Shown here: piece by piece, positions 1 to 8,106 of the stretch
Numbering within the stretch: the first letter of the stretch is position 1
How the letters are laid out: each line of letters opens with the position of its first letter
Translations under genes and position numbers: made by a program
Assembly: GCA_018400215.1 (NCBI GenBank)
Contig: JAGYNF010000015.1
Coordinates: 1-16,318 of the forward strand
Origin: Cyanobium sp. M55B138
GTDB lineage: Bacteria; Cyanobacteriota; Cyanobacteriia; PCC-6307; Cyanobiaceae
Length of the DNA stretch: 16,318 nucleotides
Direction of reading: 5' to 3'
The notes under the pieces: model-generated
Seen by the model: only the letters and a program-made list of their open reading frames with translations
Told to the model about the DNA's origin: nothing
Databases searched by the model: none

Positions 1-22
1 GATCCCCTGCGGGCCGCCGCCG

Positions 23-685
23 ATGGCTGAATTCCAGGCTTCAGGGGTTGATTCAGGGGTTGTTGAGCAGCGCCTTCAACGCCCGGGCCTGCACCTGCGC
101 CACTGGCCCGCCTGGCTGGCGACGCAGCGGGCCGATGCCCTGGCACGGCAGCTGCGCGCCGAGGTGCCCTGGAAGCAGGAGGCGATCACCCTCTACGGCC
201 GCCGCCACCTGTTGCCGCGGCTCACCTGCTGGATGGCCGATCCCGGCTGCGGCTACCGCTACAGCGGCCTGGAGAATGTGCTCGAGCCCTGGTCACCGGC
301 GGCCGCCCAGCTGCGCCAGGCCCTGCAGGAGCTCAGCGGCTGGCGCTTCAACTCCCTGCTGCTCAACCGCTACCGCGACGGCCGCGACGCCATGGGCTGG
401 CACGCCGACGACGAACCCGAGCTGAACCCCGCCGCGCCGATTGCCTCCCTGAGTTTCGGCGCGTCCCGGGATTTCCGCCTGCGCCCGCGCCCCAGCCCCC
501 GCGCCAGCGGCCCACCGCCCGAGGGCTATGGCGCCGCAACCTGCGCCCCGTTCAACGTCCCGTTGCACAACGGCGACCTGCTGCTGATGGAGGCGCCCAC
601 CCAACTGTGGTGGCAGCACGCTGTGCCCCGCCGGCTGCGGCTGCAGCAGGAGCGCCTCAACCTCACCTTCCGGGTGGTGGGCTGA
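23..685 (+). CDS. alkB: AlkB-family Fe(II)/2-oxoglutarate-dependent dioxygenase
   Basis: This 220-residue protein belongs to the AlkB superfamily, which oxidatively removes alkyl groups from damaged nucleic-acid bases using Fe(II), oxygen and 2-oxoglutarate. Visible motifs are the conserved stretch NRYRDGRDAMGWHADDE (residues 115-131), holding the first iron ligands H127 and D129. The third ligand is H199 in LWWQHAVPR, and the C-terminal RLNLTFR (211-217) supplies the 2-oxoglutarate-binding arginines. PIASLSFGASRDFRLR (139-154) fits the core strand. Length and motifs resemble the short ALKBH2/3-like class rather than long eukaryotic forms. A Pro/Arg/Gly-rich loop at about 154-178 looks like a lineage-specific insertion. 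The ATG lies only 22 bases from the window edge, so promoter and upstream partners are unseen. The gene converges on hsp20 after 11 bases. The family is clear; the substrate (DNA, RNA or protein) is inferred. Confidence 0.9.
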   Translation: MAEFQASGVDSGVVEQRLQRPGLHLRHWPAWLATQRADALARQLRAEVPWKQEAITLYGRRHLLPRLTCWMADPGCGYRYSGLENVLEPWSPAAAQLRQALQELSGWRFNSLLLNRYRDGRDAMGWHADDEPELNPAAPIASLSFGASRDFRLRPRPSPRASGPPPEGYGAATCAPFNVPLHNGDLLLMEAPTQLWWQHAVPRRLRLQQERLNLTFRVVG

Positions 686-695
686 CCCCACCGCC
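673..695. terminator. Hairpin across the alkB/hsp20 convergent junction
   Basis: GGTGGTGGG (673-681) pairs with CCCACCGCC (687-695) around the 5-base loop CTGAC. This gives nine base pairs with one G-T mismatch that would be a G-U wobble in RNA. The hairpin includes the alkB stop codon and abuts the hsp20 stop, so it could end transcription from both sides. Only a short T/A stretch flanks it, so strength as an intrinsic terminator is uncertain. Confidence 0.5.
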
Positions 696-696
696 T

Positions 697-1131
697 TCAC
701 TCCACGGGGATCGGCCGGGCGTCGTTCCCTTGGAGATCGGCTGCCTTGGCGATGCGAATCGTCAGTTCCCCCTTGTCGCAATGGGCATTGATGCTGCTCG
801 TATCCGCATCGGCCGGCAGGGAGAAGCTGCGGCAGAAGCTGCCGTAGGTGCGCTCGATGCGGTGAAAGTGGGCCTTCTTTTCCTCGCTCTCGCGCTGCCG
901 TTCCCCCTGAATGGTGAGCATGTCGCCGCTGAGTGAAACGGAGATGTCCTCTTTGGCCATGCCGGGGATATCGGCCTTGATCAGATAAGTGCCGTCATCT
1001 TCTCGGATGTCGACGCGGGGCCCCAATTCGCTGGTGGTCAGGGTTGGGCTGAGCCGTGCCATGGGCCAGTGCAGGGCCCGATCCACCATCGCTTCGATAT
1101 CGCTGAGCTGTTCCCATTTCACGAGGGCCAT
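697..1131 (-). CDS. Small heat-shock protein, Hsp20/alpha-crystallin family
   Basis: This 144-residue cytoplasmic chaperone would hold unfolding proteins in an ATP-independent way. The alpha-crystallin domain spans about residues 38-130. It contains the signature ADIPGM (53-58) followed by KEDISVSLSGDMLTIQGER, and the GELTIRI strand (121-127) that normally carries the GxL motif. The usual Pro after this strand is replaced by Ala. The C-terminal tail ends in IPV (141-143), matching the I-x-I/V oligomerisation motif. The gene is 62% GC by hand count over 721-1080, lower than the ~70% of neighbours, but chlM nearby is similarly low, so this may reflect expression rather than transfer. It starts at ATG 1131 without an obvious Shine-Dalgarno, diverges from the DUF6930 gene, and has no CIRCE element upstream although hrcA lies elsewhere in the window. 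Confidence 0.93.
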   Translation of the reverse strand: MALVKWEQLSDIEAMVDRALHWPMARLSPTLTTSELGPRVDIREDDGTYLIKADIPGMAKEDISVSLSGDMLTIQGERQRESEEKKAHFHRIERTYGSFCRSFSLPADADTSSINAHCDKGELTIRIAKAADLQGNDARPIPVE

Positions 1132-1161
1132 GGCTGGGTTGAAGGCGTTTCATGCCACCTC

Positions 1162-1167
1162 AACTTA
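1162..1167 (-). promoter_or_regulatory. Possible -10 box of hsp20
   Basis: On the minus strand TAAGTT lies 30 bases upstream of the hsp20 ATG, in an unusually AT-rich patch (1161-1175) of a GC-rich genome. It keeps the critical A at position 2 and T at position 6 of a -10 hexamer. No good -35 hexamer is seen 17 bases further upstream. Confidence 0.35.
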
Positions 1168-1197
1168 AAAATTGTCTGCGGCTCTGCTCTGGCTTTT

Positions 1198-1209
1198 CGC
1201 ACATGTGCG
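1198..1209. promoter_or_regulatory. Perfect 12-bp palindrome CGCACATGTGCG in the hsp20/DUF6930 divergent gap
   Basis: CGCACATGTGCG is its own reverse complement. It lies 66 bases upstream of the hsp20 start and 60 bases upstream of the preferred start of the divergent gene. It sits just upstream of where the hsp20 -35 region would fall, a normal place for a dimeric regulator to bind. The regulator is not identifiable from sequence. Confidence 0.4.
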
Positions 1210-1241
1210 CCCTGGCTGCAGCAGACCATTGCCAAGCCGCC

Positions 1242-1247
1242 GACAAT
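1242..1247 (+). promoter_or_regulatory. Possible -10 box of the DUF6930 gene
   Basis: GACAAT sits 22 bases before ATG 1270. The same hexamer occurs at a similar distance before purE. If real, the earlier in-frame ATG at 1246 would lie inside the promoter, which favours the start at 1270. Confidence 0.3.
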
Positions 1248-1269
1248 GGGGGCTGCATGTTGGCCGTCC

Positions 1270-2901
1270 ATGGCTGGAGCCCGCCATCGTCCCAGTGGGT
1301 TTGGTGAGCCATCTGGCTCTGATGTCTGGGAGATCGGCCTGGCCCCCCTGCCTGCCTTCGTGCCGGGGGATGACGGGCAGCCCGTGCGACCCCTGGTGGC
1401 CCTGGTGGTGGACAGCAGCGGTCGCATCCGCGGCTCCGCCATCGGCCATCCGGATCGGCCGCTCGAGGCGCTGGAGCCAGCGATCGCGATGGCGATCGAG
1501 GAGCCCCAGGCTCCCTGTGTGCCCGGTTTGCCCCGGCGGGCGGTGGTGGCCAGCTCCCGGCTGCTGAAGCTGGTGCCGCCCCTCTTGTCCGGTGTGATGG
1601 TCACCCGTGGTGACACCCCCCGGCTCGATCACGCCACCAGCAGCCTGCGGGAGCAGATGGCTGGGGGCGAGGAGCAGCGGGGTCTGGGCGGACTGTCCAC
1701 CTACCTCAGCGCCGATGTCACCCCCGAGGCGGTGGCCAGCTTCTTCAAGGCTGCGGCGGCCCTCTACGAACGGCGGCCTTGGCAGCACCTGCCCAGCGAT
1801 GGCCACCTGTTCACAGTGAGTTGTGCGGCCCTGCGCATCAAGGGCTGGGCCGGCTGCGTGATCGGCCAGAACCGCGAGAACTACGGTGTGATCCTGTTCC
1901 AATCGGTGGCGGATTACGACCGCTATGTGGAGCTGGCGGAACGCGTCGAGGCTGAGGGCCTGGAGGTGATGGAAGCGGCCCCGCCCCATCGGGCCCTCAA
2001 CTTCGAGGCGAAGCGGGCCATGCCCCCGGCCTTTCTGGAAGAGATCCAGCGCCATGGCTGGCCTGTGGCCAAGGGAGACGCCTACCCCACCGTGATGCTG
2101 GTGCAGCCCGATCTGGGGCTGGCGCCGCCCACCCGGGCCGATCTGGCCCAGCTGGAGGCGGTGGCAGGGGCCCTCACGCAGTGGCTCGATTCGGAGCCCG
2201 ATCTGGCCCGCTGCTGGGAGGGGCCGAGTGTGCGCCGCCGCCGCTTCCGGGTGCCGGTCGGTGCCATGAAGGTGCCGGTGACGATCGGCGTGGCGCCGGA
2301 GGCCATCCAGTCACCAGACCCACAGCTGGCGGCTGAGCTTGCCCGGTTCGCTGAGCCGGCGCCCCGGTCGCTGAAGGTGCCCGCGGCGCTGCAGCCCAAG
2401 GTCACCAGCTTGCTGGCGTCGATGGATGCTTTCTGCGCCATCCACCTCAATGCGGAATACCGCCAGCTGATCCACACGGCGGTGGCGGCCCTGGCGCGCA
2501 AGCGGCCCTCACCCCTGCTGGGTGGCCGGGAGCCGTCCTGGTGTGCCGGCGTGGTGCACGCCATCGGCAGCGCCAACTTCCTGTTCGACAAGTCCCAGAC
2601 CCCCCACTGCAAGCCAACGCAGATCTACGCGCACTTCGGCGTCTCGGCCGGCACCGGCCAGGCCCACTCAAAGAAGGTGCGCGACCTGCTGCGGATCGCC
2701 CCCTTCTCGCCGCACTGGACCCTGCCCAGCCAGCTGGACGACTCGCCCATGGCCTGGATGCTGGAGGTGGATGGCTTCATCCTGGATGTGCGCAGCCTGC
2801 CGCTGGAGATCCAGGTCGAGGCCTGTGCCAAAGGGCTGATTCCCTATGTGCCGGCTCTGCGCGATCAGGCCCGCTCGAAGGCGAGCAACCGGGAGAAGTA
2901 A
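1270..2901 (+). CDS. DUF6930/DUF6398-like cyanobacterial protein of unknown function
   Basis: This 543-residue protein has no assigned function. The N-terminal third contains a strand pattern VRPLVALVVDSSGRIRG followed by a helix. A central block, residues 174-222 (LPSDGHLF...GCVIGQNRENYGVILFQSVADYDRYVEL), looks like the DUF6930 family seen in many cyanobacteria. The C-terminal part, about 371-474, resembles DUF6398: a conserved helix with ALARKRPSPLLGG, then SWCAGVVHAIGSANFLFDK, and a helix-turn-helix-like QIYAHFGVSAGTGQAHSKKVRDLL. The open frame runs back to 1069, but that part overlaps hsp20 antisense and the probable promoter, so I prefer ATG 1270, with ATG 1246 as alternative. The 3' end overlaps chlM by 37 bases on the opposite strand. 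No membrane segment is evident. Domain assignments are from memory of the families. Confidence 0.75.
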   Translation: MAGARHRPSGFGEPSGSDVWEIGLAPLPAFVPGDDGQPVRPLVALVVDSSGRIRGSAIGHPDRPLEALEPAIAMAIEEPQAPCVPGLPRRAVVASSRLLKLVPPLLSGVMVTRGDTPRLDHATSSLREQMAGGEEQRGLGGLSTYLSADVTPEAVASFFKAAAALYERRPWQHLPSDGHLFTVSCAALRIKGWAGCVIGQNRENYGVILFQSVADYDRYVELAERVEAEGLEVMEAAPPHRALNFEAKRAMPPAFLEEIQRHGWPVAKGDAYPTVMLVQPDLGLAPPTRADLAQLEAVAGALTQWLDSEPDLARCWEGPSVRRRRFRVPVGAMKVPVTIGVAPEAIQSPDPQLAAELARFAEPAPRSLKVPAALQPKVTSLLASMDAFCAIHLNAEYRQLIHTAVAALARKRPSPLLGGREPSWCAGVVHAIGSANFLFDKSQTPHCKPTQIYAHFGVSAGTGQAHSKKVRDLLRIAPFSPHWTLPSQLDDSPMAWMLEVDGFILDVRSLPLEIQVEACAKGLIPYVPALRDQARSKASNREK

Positions 2902-3569
2902 AAGGGGGCCTGGTTGAGGCTGCGGCGCACGGGCTGGAAGCCGGATTCGGCGGCGGCGGCCACGATGCCCGCTTCACGCAAGGTGTAAGCGCGGGTGGTC
3001 TTGCTGGGGCCGGGGAACAGCTGGCCGATGCCCTTGAGCAGCGCCAGCAGGGGCGTGTAGGGGGCGAAGCTCACGATCAGGTGCGTCTCGGCCAGGCCAG
3101 CGAGGTGGCGCACCATCTCTTCAGCCGGGGCCTGGGGGTAGTGGATGAACACATCCAGGCAGATCACCGTGTCGTAGCGGCCGCTCAGGCTTTCCAGATC
3201 CGAGGCCAGGAAGCTGATCTGGCCGGGCTTGACCCCCAGCTCACCAGCGCGGCGCTCGGCTTCGTGCACCATCGCACCGGAGAGGTCGGAGGCGGCGATC
3301 GAGCCAGCGCCCAGCTGGGCCAATGGCAGGGTGAGGCTGCCGACGCCACAGCCGGCGTCACAGAAGCTGCGCTGCTCCAGATTGCCCTGCTCCTGCAGCC
3401 AGGCCAACACGTTGTCCACGGTCTTTTGGTGGCCGATGCGGATGTTGCGCTGCACCTTGTTGACGTCGTCGGAGGTGCTGTAGATGCGGTTCCAGCGATC
3501 GAAGCCAGTGGTTTCGAAGTAGCCCTTCACCTCGGCTTTTTCGGCTGCTGTTTTGGCGGCGGTGGGCAT
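2865..3569 (-). CDS. chlM: Magnesium-protoporphyrin IX O-methyltransferase
   Basis: ChlM transfers a methyl group from S-adenosylmethionine to the 13-propionate of Mg-protoporphyrin IX, the step after Mg chelation in chlorophyll synthesis. This 234-residue protein carries the family-typical N-terminus VKGYFETTGFDRWNRIYS (14-31) and DDVNKVQRNIRIGHQKT, then the SAM-binding motif I, FCDAGCGVGSLTLPLA (69-84), and a motif II-like acidic region DTVICLDVFIHYP. The C-terminus keeps FAPYTPLLALLKGIGQLFPGP and the conserved RAYTLREAG. Length fits the usual ~230. An upstream in-frame GTG at 3581, with GAGG four bases before it, is an alternative start adding four residues. nagA lies upstream on the same strand, 63 bases from this start. 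The stop codon is inside the end of the convergent DUF6930 gene. This gene is strong evidence for a phototroph. Confidence 0.95.
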   Translation of the reverse strand: MPTAAKTAAEKAEVKGYFETTGFDRWNRIYSTSDDVNKVQRNIRIGHQKTVDNVLAWLQEQGNLEQRSFCDAGCGVGSLTLPLAQLGAGSIAASDLSGAMVHEAERRAGELGVKPGQISFLASDLESLSGRYDTVICLDVFIHYPQAPAEEMVRHLAGLAETHLIVSFAPYTPLLALLKGIGQLFPGPSKTTRAYTLREAGIVAAAAESGFQPVRRSLNQAPFYFSRLLAFERA

Positions 3570-3601
3570 CGAGCGCGGCACAGGGCCTCGGGGTGGGCTG
3601 G

Positions 3602-3607
3602 ATCCTA
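3602..3607 (-). promoter_or_regulatory. Possible -10 box of chlM
   Basis: TAGGAT on the minus strand lies 20 bases before the alternative GTG start (3581) and 32 before ATG 3569. A perfect short inverted repeat, GGGAGC-C-GCTCCC (3608-3620), sits directly upstream of it, between nagA and chlM. This suggests chlM can be transcribed separately from nagA. Confidence 0.3.
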
Positions 3608-3632
3608 GGGAGCCGCTCCCGCCACAACGATT

Positions 3633-4811
<1,179 letters not shown>

Positions 4812-4826
4812 GGGGTGGGCAGCCGC

Positions 4827-4847
4827 GACAATGCACCCATCCTGCGT
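4827..4847. promoter_or_regulatory. Probable divergent promoter region of nagA/purE
   Basis: The 45-base gap holds GACAAT (4827-4832), 24 bases before the purE ATG, and CCATCCTGCGT (4837-4847). The reverse complement of the latter contains CAGGAT, 27 bases before the nagA ATG. Either hexamer has the A2 and T6 of a -10 box. The same 11-mer occurs in the rhodanese/DUF3352 gap. No -35 match is visible. Confidence 0.35.
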
Positions 4848-4856
4848 TGTCCGCCC

Positions 4857-5405
4857 ATGGTTCCCGCAGCCCCAGATCCAGCCCCAGACCTGCCGCGGGT
4901 GGCGGTGGTGATGGGCAGCGACTCCGACCTGCCCACCATGCAGTCCGCGGTGGCGGTGCTGGAGCGCTTTGGCGTGGCGGTTGAGGTGCGGGTGCTCTCG
5001 GCCCATCGCACGCCGATGGAGATGGTGGATTTTGCCCAGCAGGCGGTGGGCCGGGGCCTGAAGGTGATCATTGCCGGCGCCGGTGGCGCCGCCCACCTGC
5101 CGGGGATGGTGGCCGCCCTCACCACCCTGCCGGTGATCGGCGTGCCGGTGCACACCCGCGCCCTCTCGGGGGTGGATTCGCTGCACTCGATCGTGCAGAT
5201 GCCCGCCGGCATCCCGGTGGCCACCGTGGCGATCGGCAATGGCGCCAATGCCGGCCTGCTGGCGGTGCAGATCCTGGCGACCGGGGATGCCGGCCTGGCG
5301 ACTGCCTTGGCCAGCTATCGGGCCGAGCTGCACGACCAGGTCACCGCCAAGGACGCCCGCCTGCAGCACCTGGGCAGCCAGGTGTATCTGGAGGGGATGC
5401 ACTGA
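4857..5405 (+). CDS. purE: 5-(carboxyamino)imidazole ribonucleotide mutase, class I PurE
   Basis: PurE converts N5-carboxyaminoimidazole ribonucleotide to 4-carboxyaminoimidazole ribonucleotide in purine synthesis, working after PurK. The 182-residue protein has the class I signatures [12 protein letters not shown] (17-28), LSAHRTP (47-53, with the catalytic-site histidine) and [12 protein letters not shown] (73-84, H80). LPVIGVPV and [19 protein letters not shown] complete the fold. Translation could begin as early as 4761, but those codons overlap the divergent nagA, so ATG 4857 is the start. The stop overlaps the next start in TGATG, implying translational coupling to the downstream membrane protein. 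purK is not in the window. Confidence 0.95.
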   Translation: MVPAAPDPAPDLPRVAVVMGSDSDLPTMQSAVAVLERFGVAVEVRVLSAHRTPMEMVDFAQQAVGRGLKVIIAGAGGAAHLPGMVAALTTLPVIGVPVHTRALSGVDSLHSIVQMPAGIPVATVAIGNGANAGLLAVQILATGDAGLATALASYRAELHDQVTAKDARLQHLGSQVYLEGMH

Positions 5406-6493
5406 TGCTTGAGCGGCTCGTGCTGCCCCCCTGGTTGAAGGCCGGTCTGGCCCTGCCGCTGCTGGTGCTCAACCTGTGGGTGCTGCGCCAGCTGCTGCTG
5501 CCCCTGGCGCCGTTCCCAGCCCTGTTTGTGGCGGCGGCGCTGATTGCCTTCCTGCTCGACATCCCCAGCCGCTGGTTGCGGCAGCGGGGTCTGCCGTTCT
5601 GGCTGGCCACCGTGCTGGTGTTGGGGGTGGCGCTGGGGCTGATCAGCCTGGCGGTGATCTGGCTGGTGCCGCGGCTGATCGAACAGCTGGGTGAGTTGAT
5701 CGCCGCGCTGCCGGGCTGGTTGGTGCAGGGTGAGGTGTGGCTGGATCGCCTCGAGCACTGGGCCGAGCAGCAGGGCATTCCCACCGATTTCGGCAACCTC
5801 AGCAGCGATCTGCTCAGCCGCATCAGCAAGTTGGCCAGCCAGCTCAGCCAGCGGCTGCTGGGGTTGCTGGGGGCCACCCTGGCCATCACGGTGAACACGG
5901 TGATCGTGTTGGTGCTGGCGATCTTTCTGCTGCTGGGTGGTGAGCGCATCAGCGGCGGTCTGGCCCAGTGGCTGTCCCCCGCGATTCGGCCGCTGGTGGT
6001 GGCCACGGTCAGCCGCACCTTTCGCGGTTACTTCGCCGGCCAGGTGCTGCTGGCCCTGATCCTGAGTGCCCTGCAGATCCTGGTGTTCACCCTGCTGGGG
6101 ATTCCCTACGGCGTGTTGTTTGCCGTGGCGATCGGCTTCACCACCCTGGTTCCCTATGCCAGTGCCGTCACGATCCTGCTGGTGAGTGCCCTGTTGGCGC
6201 TGGAGGATCCCGGCACCGGGCTGGAGGTGCTGGTGGCGGCGATCTCGGTGGGCCAACTGGTGGACCAGGTGATTCAGCCGCGGCTGATGGGCTCGATTGT
6301 GGGGCTGCAGCCCGCCTGGCTGCTGATCAGCCTGCCGGTGGGGGCGCGGCTGGGCAGCCTGCTGGGGCTGGGCGACCTGCTCGGCCTGCTGCTGGCGGTG
6401 CCCCTGGCCAGTTGCGTCAAGACCTTCCTGGATGCCTGGGGCGCCCAGCTGCGCGCCGGTGAACTGCTGACTTCTAGTTCGCCGCCGCAATGA
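5405..6493 (+). CDS. AI-2E/PerM-family (UPF0118) membrane transporter
   Basis: This 362-residue inner-membrane protein belongs to the AI-2E transporter/PerM family. Members include the E. coli TqsA autoinducer-2 exporter and Na+/H+ antiporter-like proteins, but most substrates are unknown. Hydrophobic segments fall at about 12-32, 36-52, 66-88, 156-178, 211-232, 235-265, 274-290 and 303-338. A hydrophilic stretch at 92-150 lies between the third and fourth. The conserved late motif QPRLMGSIVGLQP (291-303) and the LGIPYGVLFAVAIGFTTLVPY region (231-251) support the family. Its ATG shares one base with the purE stop (TGATG), so the two are probably co-translated, though the functional link is unclear. 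The last 20 bases overlap cysC on the other strand. Substrate cannot be inferred. Confidence 0.88.
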   Translation: MLERLVLPPWLKAGLALPLLVLNLWVLRQLLLPLAPFPALFVAAALIAFLLDIPSRWLRQRGLPFWLATVLVLGVALGLISLAVIWLVPRLIEQLGELIAALPGWLVQGEVWLDRLEHWAEQQGIPTDFGNLSSDLLSRISKLASQLSQRLLGLLGATLAITVNTVIVLVLAIFLLLGGERISGGLAQWLSPAIRPLVVATVSRTFRGYFAGQVLLALILSALQILVFTLLGIPYGVLFAVAIGFTTLVPYASAVTILLVSALLALEDPGTGLEVLVAAISVGQLVDQVIQPRLMGSIVGLQPAWLLISLPVGARLGSLLGLGDLLGLLLAVPLASCVKTFLDAWGAQLRAGELLTSSSPPQ

Positions 6494-7130
6494 TGCCCTT
6501 GGCCTGCAGGTAGGCGAGCACCTGGGCCACCCCCTGCTCCAGGCTCTGGCTGCCGGTGTCGACGCGCAGCTCGGGGGCCTCGGGGGCCTCGTAGGGGCTG
6601 GAGATGCCGGTGAACTCCTTGATTTGCCCGGCCCGGGCCTTGGCGTAGAGCCCCTTGGTGTCGCGCTGTTCGCACACGTCCAGGTCGGCGGCGCAGTGGA
6701 TCTCGATGAAGTCGCCGGTGGGCACCAGGGCCCGCACCTTGTCGCGGTCGGCCTTGAAGGGCGACACGAAGGCGGTGAGCGCCACCACGCCCGCATCCAC
6801 AAACAATTTGGCCACCTCGCCGATGCGGCGGATGTTCTCCTCCCGGTCGGCGTCGGAGAAGCCCAGGTCCTTGCAGAGGCCGTGGCGGATGTTGTCGCCA
6901 TCCAGCACGTAGCAGGCCAGGCCCTGCGCAAACAGGGCGGCGTTCACGGCGTTGGCCAGGGTGCTCTTGCCGGCGCCGCTCAGGCCGGTGAACCAGAGGA
7001 TGGCGCTGCGGTGGCTGCGCTGCTGGGCCCAAGCGGCCCGGTCCACCGAGGTGTGGTGCCAGGCGATGTTGGTGCTGTTGCCCTCGGTGGTGAGCGCGCC
7101 GTAGGCGGGGTTGGAGGGGGCGGCGGTCAT
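6474..7130 (-). CDS. cysC: Adenylylsulfate (APS) kinase
   Basis: CysC phosphorylates adenosine 5'-phosphosulfate to PAPS with ATP, the second step of sulfate activation. The 218-residue protein has the P-loop GLSGAGKS (49-56) and YVLDGDNIRHGLCKDLGFS (74-92), which binds APS. These are followed by the R-E-E-N-I-R-R-I-G-E segment (96-105), the FVSPFKADRDKVR loop (121-133) containing the serine that can be phosphorylated, and GISSPYEAP (175-183). About 40 residues precede the core, slightly long for the family. It lies downstream of the HDAC-like gene, separated by 46 bases. The 3' end overlaps the convergent AI-2E-family gene by 20 bases. No sulfurylase or PAPS reductase gene is nearby. Confidence 0.95.
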   Translation of the reverse strand: MTAAPSNPAYGALTTEGNSTNIAWHHTSVDRAAWAQQRSHRSAILWFTGLSGAGKSTLANAVNAALFAQGLACYVLDGDNIRHGLCKDLGFSDADREENIRRIGEVAKLFVDAGVVALTAFVSPFKADRDKVRALVPTGDFIEIHCAADLDVCEQRDTKGLYAKARAGQIKEFTGISSPYEAPEAPELRVDTGSQSLEQGVAQVLAYLQAKGIIAAAN

Positions 7131-7154
7131 CGGCGTGGGGCGGTTCAGGCGGCC

Positions 7155-7160
7155 ATTGTG
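7155..7160 (-). promoter_or_regulatory. Possible -10 box of cysC
   Basis: CACAAT on the minus strand ends 24 bases before the cysC ATG, the same spacing and near-identical hexamer as GACAAT before purE. It suggests cysC can be transcribed apart from the HDAC-like gene upstream. Confidence 0.3.
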
Positions 7161-7176
7161 GCTGGCGGCTTGACGC

Positions 7177-8091
7177 TCAAAGCCCCAGCAGCAGTCCGAT
7201 CTCCGCTGCCGCCCGGAACACCAGGCCGTGGCGCCGCACCAGGGCCGGCAGGGCGTCGTAACCGCCCCCGATCACCGTGGCCACCGGGATGCCGCGCCGC
7301 AGGCAGGCCTCCAGCACCATGCGGTCGCGCAGCAGCAGGCCGGTGTCGCTGAGGGCGAGGCGGCCGAGGCGGTCGTCGCGGTGGGGGTCGACGCCGGCGT
7401 TGTAGAGCACCAGCTGGGGCCTCACCTGCTCCAGCAGTTCGGGCAGCAGGCGGCCCACCGCCGCCAGGTAGCCGTCGTCGTCGAGGCCGTCGCTCAAAGG
7501 CAGGTCGTGGTCGCTGGTCTGCTTGCGCAGTGGGAAGTTGCTGGCGGCATGGGCCGACAGGGTGAACACCCGCCCATCGCCGTTGAAGATCGCCGCGGTG
7601 CCATCGCCCTGGTGCACGTCCAGGTCGATCACCATCAGCCGCGCCACCGCCCCCTCCGCCAGCAGCACCCGCGCCGCCACGGCCCCATCGTTGAAGATGC
7701 AGAAACCGCTGCCGTGGTCGGGGAAGGCGTGGTGGGTGCCGCCGGCCAGGTGGCAGGCCAGCCCGTGCTGCAGGGCCAGTCGCGCCGTGAGCAGGGTGCC
7801 CCCCACCGCCAGCCAGGTGCGGCGCACCAGGGGCGTGGTGGCGGGCAGGCCGATGCGGCGTTGGGCCTGCACCGGCAGGCCATCGCGGGAGAAGCCCTCG
7901 TGATACGTGCGGCTGTGCACCAGTTCCAGGGCCCGGCGCGGGATCGGCAGCGGCTGGTGCAGTTGCTCCGGCCGGGCCAGATCCAGCTGACGCAGATGGT
8001 CGTGCAGCAGCCGAAACTTGGCCATCGGGAAGCGGTGGCTGCTCGGCAGTGGCGCCGAGTAGGCGGGGTGATACACCAGCGGTGGACGCAT
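7177..8091 (-). CDS. Histone deacetylase-like Zn-dependent amidohydrolase
   Basis: This 304-residue protein is an arginase/deacetylase-fold enzyme of the histone-deacetylase superfamily. Prokaryotic members remove acetyl groups from lysines, polyamines or small amides, and the substrate here is unknown. Visible are the His pair in GGTHHAFPDHGSGFCIFND (118-135; H120, H121) and the zinc ligands in MVIDLDVHQGDGTA (153-166; D158, H160). The third zinc ligand is D235 in YNAGVDPH, and the active-site tyrosine is Y278 in IGGGYD. All catalytic residues are present. Its short length and single domain look closer to the HDAC11/class IV-like bacterial group than to acetoin-utilisation AcuC, but that is my impression only. 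It lies 15 bases downstream of the SUI1-like gene and 46 bases upstream of cysC on the same strand, so it is likely co-transcribed with the former. Confidence 0.9.
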   Translation of the reverse strand: MRPPLVYHPAYSAPLPSSHRFPMAKFRLLHDHLRQLDLARPEQLHQPLPIPRRALELVHSRTYHEGFSRDGLPVQAQRRIGLPATTPLVRRTWLAVGGTLLTARLALQHGLACHLAGGTHHAFPDHGSGFCIFNDGAVAARVLLAEGAVARLMVIDLDVHQGDGTAAIFNGDGRVFTLSAHAASNFPLRKQTSDHDLPLSDGLDDDGYLAAVGRLLPELLEQVRPQLVLYNAGVDPHRDDRLGRLALSDTGLLLRDRMVLEACLRRGIPVATVIGGGYDALPALVRRHGLVFRAAAEIGLLLGL

Positions 8092-8106
8092 CGCCGTGGC
8101 TCGCTG

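Noticed and set aside
697..1131. hsp20 as a horizontally acquired gene because of lower GC
   Set aside because: The ~62% GC is matched by chlM, a core photosynthesis gene, so expression-linked composition is a sufficient explanation.
1480..1487. HIP1 element GCGATCGC (also at 4749-4756)
   Set aside because: Only two copies were noticed, close to the random expectation for this length and base composition, so there is no HIP1 enrichment.
6570..6590. Tandem 9-bp repeat CTCGGGGGC in cysC
   Set aside because: It encodes EAPEAP in the ordinary YEAPE region of APS kinases, so it is just codon repetition.
5315..6931. 538-codon minus-strand open frame, very Gln/His-rich
   Set aside because: It lies antisense to the AI-2E-family gene and overlaps cysC in another frame; its composition is a mirror of Leu/Val-rich membrane codons.
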